From: Lottia gigantea
Lineage: Eukaryota; Mollusca; Gastropoda; Lottiidae
Direction of reading: 5' to 3'
Length of the DNA stretch: 64,000 nucleotides
NCBI RefSeq assembly: GCF_000327385.1
Contig: NW_008706849.1
Coordinates: 104,184 to 168,183, forward strand
Below, one piece after another: positions 60,901 through 64,000 of the stretch. Made by a program: the position numbers and the translations under genes. The stretch's first letter is position 1, and the number at the start of each line of letters is the position of its first letter. Under the pieces are notes generated by a model that had not been told where the DNA came from, ran no database searches, and saw nothing but the letters and a program-made list of their open reading frames with translations.

Positions 60901-63323
60901 TATGATGAAGAATACATGATAATTCATTAGAAAGATCAATTAATCAAATAGTTTGCTTAATTTGACACTAAAATATAAGGTACCCCATCTTTAAGACTCG
61001 TCTAAAAACGTACTATATTTGAATTAATTTGTTTATTTAGTGAACAAGAAATATTAAGAGAAGAAATAACATCACTGCAGGCAGTGAAAGGAAGATTACA
61101 GCTGAGAATATCTACACTAGAAGAAGAATTAAAGAAAACTAAAGAAGAATTAGAGAAGAAGAGTCAACCTGCATCAACTGAAGAAGAGGTAGATTGTTTT
61201 TGTTATGAAGGCATTACTGCTACCAAACTGAGACTATGTGTGCTTTGGTTTTTAAAATATTTGAGTGTAAGGAGCAATGAAAAAATCTTTTTTTTATTCA
61301 GACCCTGCTTGAAAATAACGGTGCGCCATTTTTTTACCAATTGTACTTTAGTCTCAGAAACGGGAATTTTTTTAAGTTATGCCAATTAGTAATAGTGTTC
61401 ATGTCTCACTGTTGAAATTTGAGCCTTCAAATCCATGTTTGTCCAGGATTATCTGTATTTCAAGTCATATTTTCTTGAGACACTGCCATATAGAAAATAC
61501 ATCTATAGAAAGAGGAAAAGAAATTCCTGGTTTGAGATATTTTTGAAGTAGTTATGTGATTTTTGTACATTTCTAGTACTTCTGAAGACTATTTATATAT
61601 CTCAAATCATTGGGCATTGTTTTTATACAGTTTTTTACTGTTTATTATGGGGAATTTACATTTTTCTGTACAGGACTTGCATCTGTCAGTTCACCTTTCC
61701 AAATAAAAATTTGACTTGACCTGTGGTTTGTCAGATTTTATACTGTAAGGTCCTTGTAGTCAGATTTCATCAACTGGTGAAGCCAGTTTATTTAGATCCC
61801 TCAATTAATGTGTTTATTATGATATAGGGAGATGTACCTATGGCTCAAAGAAAGCGATTTACTCGTGTTGAAATGGCGAGAGTATTAATGGAGAGAAATC
61901 AGTATAAAGAAAGGTTAATGGAATTACAAGAGGCAGTCCGATGGACAGAAATGATCAGAGCTTCCAGAGAACATCCAGAACTTACACCCAAAAAGAAATC
62001 TTCAATCTGGAATTTGTAAGTACATTTTAGGTTCCTGCACTGCACCTTTTCTTTGCCATACCTATCTGAGAAATCCACAAAATGAGTTTTTTTTAAACAG
62101 AATAATTCATAAGCTCACATAGTTGTGGAATTTGATTAAAACGCAGATCCAAAAGCTTTTTTTCTTGTTTTTTTGTGGGTGCAATGCAACATATTATGTT
62201 CTTAGCCAGCAAAAAACGAATCGAAAAACATGCTCAGTGAAATATTTACTTACGAAATTTCTTGAAATTCTAGAAAACTGTAAACTTGTATTGTTAGCCA
62301 ACTTTTAACAGTTTGGTTAGCAAAAATCTTGGATAAGTTTTGACTGCATTGTGTAATTAATAAATTTCTTCAGATCAAGCATGGCAAATTGAATCACCCT
62401 GAAATAAACACAAAACAAAGCATGTCAATTGGCATTTTAATCAGATTAAAAGAATGCAAAATGTCTCAGATATTTTGGATGAAATCAAAGATGTGCACTA
62501 CTGTATATAATTGTTGTTGTTTTAGAATTTAGCTAGTACTAACATTATGTCCTATCACAAACTACCGAAAAACATTGACATAGTATATAAGCTAATACTC
62601 GTTACTAATGCAAGGGTTAAAATAATAAAAAAAACTGCCCTTGTGTGCTACTGACAAAGATCCCTTGATGAACAATAAAGTGTACCATCAGACCGCATAG
62701 TCCGGAACATCTGCCTCTATTCCAGCCTCTGATAGCTATTTTGACAGTTATCTGCTATATATAGATATTGTGAGATATTTCCACACCTCCAAGGTGAAGG
62801 GGTTTTAAACATATTTTTTTTGGAGGTGAATAAACATGTAATAAAAACAGAGCCTAGTTTTATAGCTATTAGAGGCTGGAATAGAAAAGCTGTTTCAGAC
62901 TACATACTGCAAAAAAATTCCAATTATGTGACCTGCCACCTTCGAATTATTTCAATTCCTCAAATTTTAAAAATATGTTGTTTGAAAAAGTAGAAAATCT
63001 TTATTTTGGTGAAGGTAATTACAAGATGTCTATCTTCTCAAGTGGCCTGCGTGTTTATTTCTGCCAAAAATTAATAATGGCTATAACCAATTATACTAAA
63101 ACAAAATTGAGATAAGCATGATAAAGAAAATCGTTGAACAATTAACTGCATGTCTGATTTGTTCTATTGCATGTTTAGTTTCAGTAATTTGGTAATTTCG
63201 ACTCCACCTGAACCACCCGCCAATCCTAAAAAGATCTCCTCCAAGACTCCTGTGGCTTATCAGGCGCCGCCACCATCGTCTTCTTCTTCCGCCCATCACA
63301 AATCACACATACAACATTTATAG
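45976..63323 (+). CDS. JIP3/JIP4 (sunday driver, MAPK8IP3/SPAG9) homologue, N-terminal half
   Basis: Start codon in strong context (CCACCATCATGG). Exons: 45976-46263, 46539-46659, 47220-47290, 47667-47761, 47938-48137, 51974-52321, 53490-53598, 54454-54536, 56497-56532, 58898-58927, 59325-59342, 59613-59670, 60111-60167, 61041-61188, 61828-62015, 63179-63323. RH1 domain lies at about residues 10-96 ([20 protein letters not shown]), then coiled coil, a Ser/Thr-rich linker, leucine zipper II ([35 protein letters not shown]) and RH2 ([33 protein letters not shown]). JIP3/4 scaffold JNK modules and link kinesin-1, dynein/dynactin, ARF6 and RAB GTPases to vesicles and lysosomes. The last listed exon reads into a stop at 63321-63323, which would give a 664-residue short form; full-length family members (about 1300 residues) add a WD40-like propeller that must be encoded right of the window through another splice choice. 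Confidence 0.93.
46840..47069. mobile_element. TTAA-1 MITE-like fragment in JIP intron
   Basis: GAAATTGCAAGAGCTACAGA, CATCTGATGAAAAATTGGAA and AACAATCTCTTTAA match the right part of TTAA-1; the left end is indistinct. A short self-inverse CTATAGCAGCTTTTGCTATAG sits at its left. Between JIP exons 46539-46659 and 47220-47290. Confidence 0.65.
48668..48954. mobile_element. MITE-like element with 17-bp perfect inverted ends
   Basis: AGGTCTGTTCTCAAATT at 48668-48684 is exactly inverted at 48938-48954, giving a 287-bp element in the JIP intron. Interior shows no ORF or similarity to the TTAA families. Confidence 0.75.
49615..49974. mobile_element. TTAA-2 MITE-like element, near-complete 360-bp copy
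   Basis: Left end GAAAGGGACAAGTGGGCC and right end GGCCCACCTGCCCCCTTTAA are inverted to each other. Interior carries the family order GACCAATCATACCTTAGTCT, CACAGCTCACCATCTAAATT and TTTTTAGTATTTCTGAAGAC. Confidence 0.85.
50401..50700. mobile_element. TTAA-1 MITE-like element, near-complete
   Basis: Begins TTAAAGGGATTGTAAAGAGG; palindromic interior as in 32083-32360, with ATGTGTATCGGAGACACTGA answered by TATCGGTGTCCCTGATACAC. The right terminus after about 50700 no longer matches. Confidence 0.85.
51156..51305. mobile_element. TTAA-2 MITE-like element, left half
   Basis: TTTAAAGGGACAGGGTTTAT, TTGAGTCTTGAATAAATG and CAAATTAGGAATTTTACTCA match the family; the other end is missing. Confidence 0.65.
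52795..53020. repeat. Short inverted repeat GAGTTCTGTAC, possible small element
   Basis: GAGTTCTGTAC at 52803-52813 is inverted as GTACAGAACTC at 53004-53014, in the JIP intron after 52321. Arms are short and no second copy is seen in the window, so element status is uncertain. Confidence 0.35.
53670..53935. mobile_element. TTAA-1 MITE-like element in JIP intron
   Basis: Palindromic core (CAGACGTCTGTGGTTCTAGC versus GGAACCACAGATGTCTGATT) with right end CCTCTTTACAATCCCTTTAA. The left terminal 50 bp is deleted or diverged. It follows JIP exon 53490-53598 by about 70 bp. Confidence 0.8.
54961..55231. mobile_element. MITE-like element, third copy of the 5505/7440 family
   Basis: ATCTTCACAATGTCAAGCTA at the left is inverted as CCTGTCATTGTGAAGATGG at the right. 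Internal GATTCAAGAATGGTGGCTAT and GAAGTCAAGGTATTAG match the copies near the MAPEG genes. In the JIP intron between 54536 and 56497. Confidence 0.75.
55565..55898. mobile_element. TTAA-3 MITE-like element in JIP intron
   Basis: AAAAGGGACATTCCACTTTT at the left and AAAGCAGAATACCCCTTA at the right; interior AGCTCAAATTTGTGAAAACT and CTTTAGAAATATTTTCAGGT match 42424-42858. The terminal TTAA has decayed on both sides. Confidence 0.75.
56690..57645. repeat. 26-bp minisatellite in JIP intron, about 36 copies
   Basis: Head-to-tail GATAGAGCTCAGTATTGTGT plus TTTTGT, with GAGCTC/GAGATC/GAGCTT variants and higher-order blocks (the TTGTTTTTTTGATTGAGCTC variant recurs near 56688, 57385 and 57545). It begins about 160 bp after the 36-nt cassette exon. 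T-rich on the sense strand. Confidence 0.94.
57831..58065. mobile_element. TTAA-1 MITE-like element, 235-bp copy with TTAA at both ends
   Basis: TTAAAGGGATTGTAAAGAGG at the left; AGTTTTTACAATCCCTTTAA at the right. The right inner arm is shortened relative to other copies. The centre has CTTTATGACATCACTAGAGG mirrored by CCCTTCTAGTGACGTCATAA. In the JIP intron before exon 58898-58927. Confidence 0.88.
58209..58531. mobile_element. hAT-like MITE (GGGTTCGCACAGCCTTGAAA type)
   Basis: GGGTTCGCACAGCCTTGAAA at the left is mirrored by GCAAAGTGCTGTATGAACCC at the right; the inside is rich in CCTTGAAAA words. I recall similar CAGGGTTCGTAC-type short hAT elements in several animal genomes. About 320 bp in the JIP intron. 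Confidence 0.6.
58898..58927 (+). CDS. JIP 30-nt acidic cassette exon
   Basis: AG-flanked on the left and followed by GTATGC; reads [10 protein letters not shown] in phase 1-1. It is one of three consecutive short exons (with 56497-56532 and 59325-59342) that can be included or skipped without changing frame. Acidic composition extends the negatively charged linker before leucine zipper II. Inclusion is predicted, not shown. Confidence 0.6.
59325..59342 (+). CDS. JIP 18-nt microexon
   Basis: TTTTACAG precedes and GTAAGA follows an 18-nt phase 1-1 segment that reads VSDNFF, joining to GMGKELENL of the next exon. Good splice sites and frame agreement support it despite its size. Confidence 0.6.
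61318..61608. mobile_element. TTAA-2 MITE-like element in JIP intron
   Basis: GTGCGCCATTTTTTTACCAA, TGCCAATTAGTAATAGTGTT, TTTTCTTGAGACACTGCCAT and ACTTCTGAAGACTATTTATA follow the family order; both termini have lost their TTAAAGGG ends. Located after JIP exon 61041-61188. Confidence 0.75.
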
Positions 63324-64000
63324 CTTATCTAATTGTTAGGAATTTTAACTCAATTTGGTTTCGTTTGATTGAGATGGTCAGCGCTAATTTCCTAACATCA
63401 TATATTTTTTCATGATCTATCAAGGGTGTACAAGCCTTAGCAATAATGAACCCTTGATACAGCAAACATATTTTGGTATTTGAAAGGAACTTGCCTTTAT
63501 GCTTCTTATTCAATTGAGAGAGGTTTTATGAGGTTTTCCAGTTTTTCTATGTGCATCAAGGCCATTTATAGATTCAATTTGAATACAATTTTCTGTTTTA
63601 TTATAGAAATGCTTAACCCTTTGAACCCTGAGTGTAAATGAAATAAAACGTCACATACCCTGACCTCCCAATTAATAAAAGTAAAAGTGTATGACATTAA
63701 CGTTGTATGATGTCACCTAGTAACAACCGGTTAACAGGCTGCTCGGGTATATATTGCGTTAGTGTGGCCAGTTAACCGGACGCTAGGGTTGAAAGGGTAA
63801 ATGGTGAATGACATCACTATTGCAAAAGATGCTAATAATATCTTAGGGCCTTTGATGTATCAATAATAATTGTACTGGCTATAAGTTAATCTAATGGCCT
63901 GAAAAGCAGAGAAAAAAGAAAAGAAAACCTTATTACAATCTCTTTAAAACAGAATCAAATGCAATAATTAATATGGATAAATCTTAAGATGTCCTATTAA
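63324..64000. other. JIP intron or 3' region to the right edge
   Basis: No further JIP exon recognised. About 63510-63560 and 63800-63950 carry diverged pieces of a TTAA-1 element (GAGGTTTTATGAGGTTTTCC, CTTATTACAATCTCTTTAA). Between them a unique-looking stretch contains paired GGTTAACAGGCTGCTCGGGT and GGCCAGTTAACCGGACGC words. Confidence 0.5.

Noticed and set aside
1-64000. tRNA, rRNA, retroelement or viral-element genes
   Set aside because: I looked for cloverleaf-like segments and for reverse transcriptase, integrase or capsid motifs and saw none that I could support.

Overview
This is nuclear DNA from an animal: AT-rich, with intron-dense genes, GT-AG introns mostly of 0.2-2 kb, many short inverted-repeat (MITE-like) elements and many intronic minisatellites. 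No assignment is provable from the window. An invertebrate, probably a lophotrochozoan such as a mollusc, is my best guess (low confidence), because the genes are clear animal orthologues and one (AtuA-like) has no human counterpart that I know of.

Layout. 1-850: 27-bp minisatellite. 933-4160 (-): exons of a multiple-EGF-like (MEGF/SREC type) gene; its last intron but two holds a 1.5-kb array copied from an exon-intron junction. 4161-7256: no gene, two MITE-like elements and a 97-bp tandem array. 7257-10661 (-) and 12150-15092 (-): two tandem paralogous MAPEG genes (MGST2/leukotriene C4 synthase type), each with five coding exons and the family's 100/71/82-nt internal exons. 16869-30303 (-): complete BBS7, 19 coding exons, 713 residues, a BBSome subunit. 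30304-33371: intergenic. 33372-45758 (-): complete 18-exon AtuA-like (DUF1446) gene, 652 residues, with a probable mitochondrial presequence. 45759-45975: 217-bp head-to-head promoter with an NRF1-like palindrome. 45976 to the right edge (+): JIP3/JIP4 (sunday driver) orthologue; the window holds the N-terminal half (RH1, coiled coils, LZII, RH2), and the WD40 half would lie beyond 64000.

The genes do not form one pathway: cilia trafficking (BBS7), motor adaptor/JNK scaffold (JIP), eicosanoid/glutathione chemistry (MAPEG), putative mitochondrial acyl/terpenoid metabolism (AtuA-like) and a cell-surface EGF protein.

The most unusual signal is that three independent minisatellites (about 1540-3060, 27766-28680 and 26020-26465) have repeat units that straddle an exon-intron junction of the neighbouring real exon, so each intron carries tens of decoy splice donors or acceptors with adjoining coding sequence. 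A second theme is a set of four MITE-like families whose ends all read TTAAAGG, consistent with TTAA target-site insertion.
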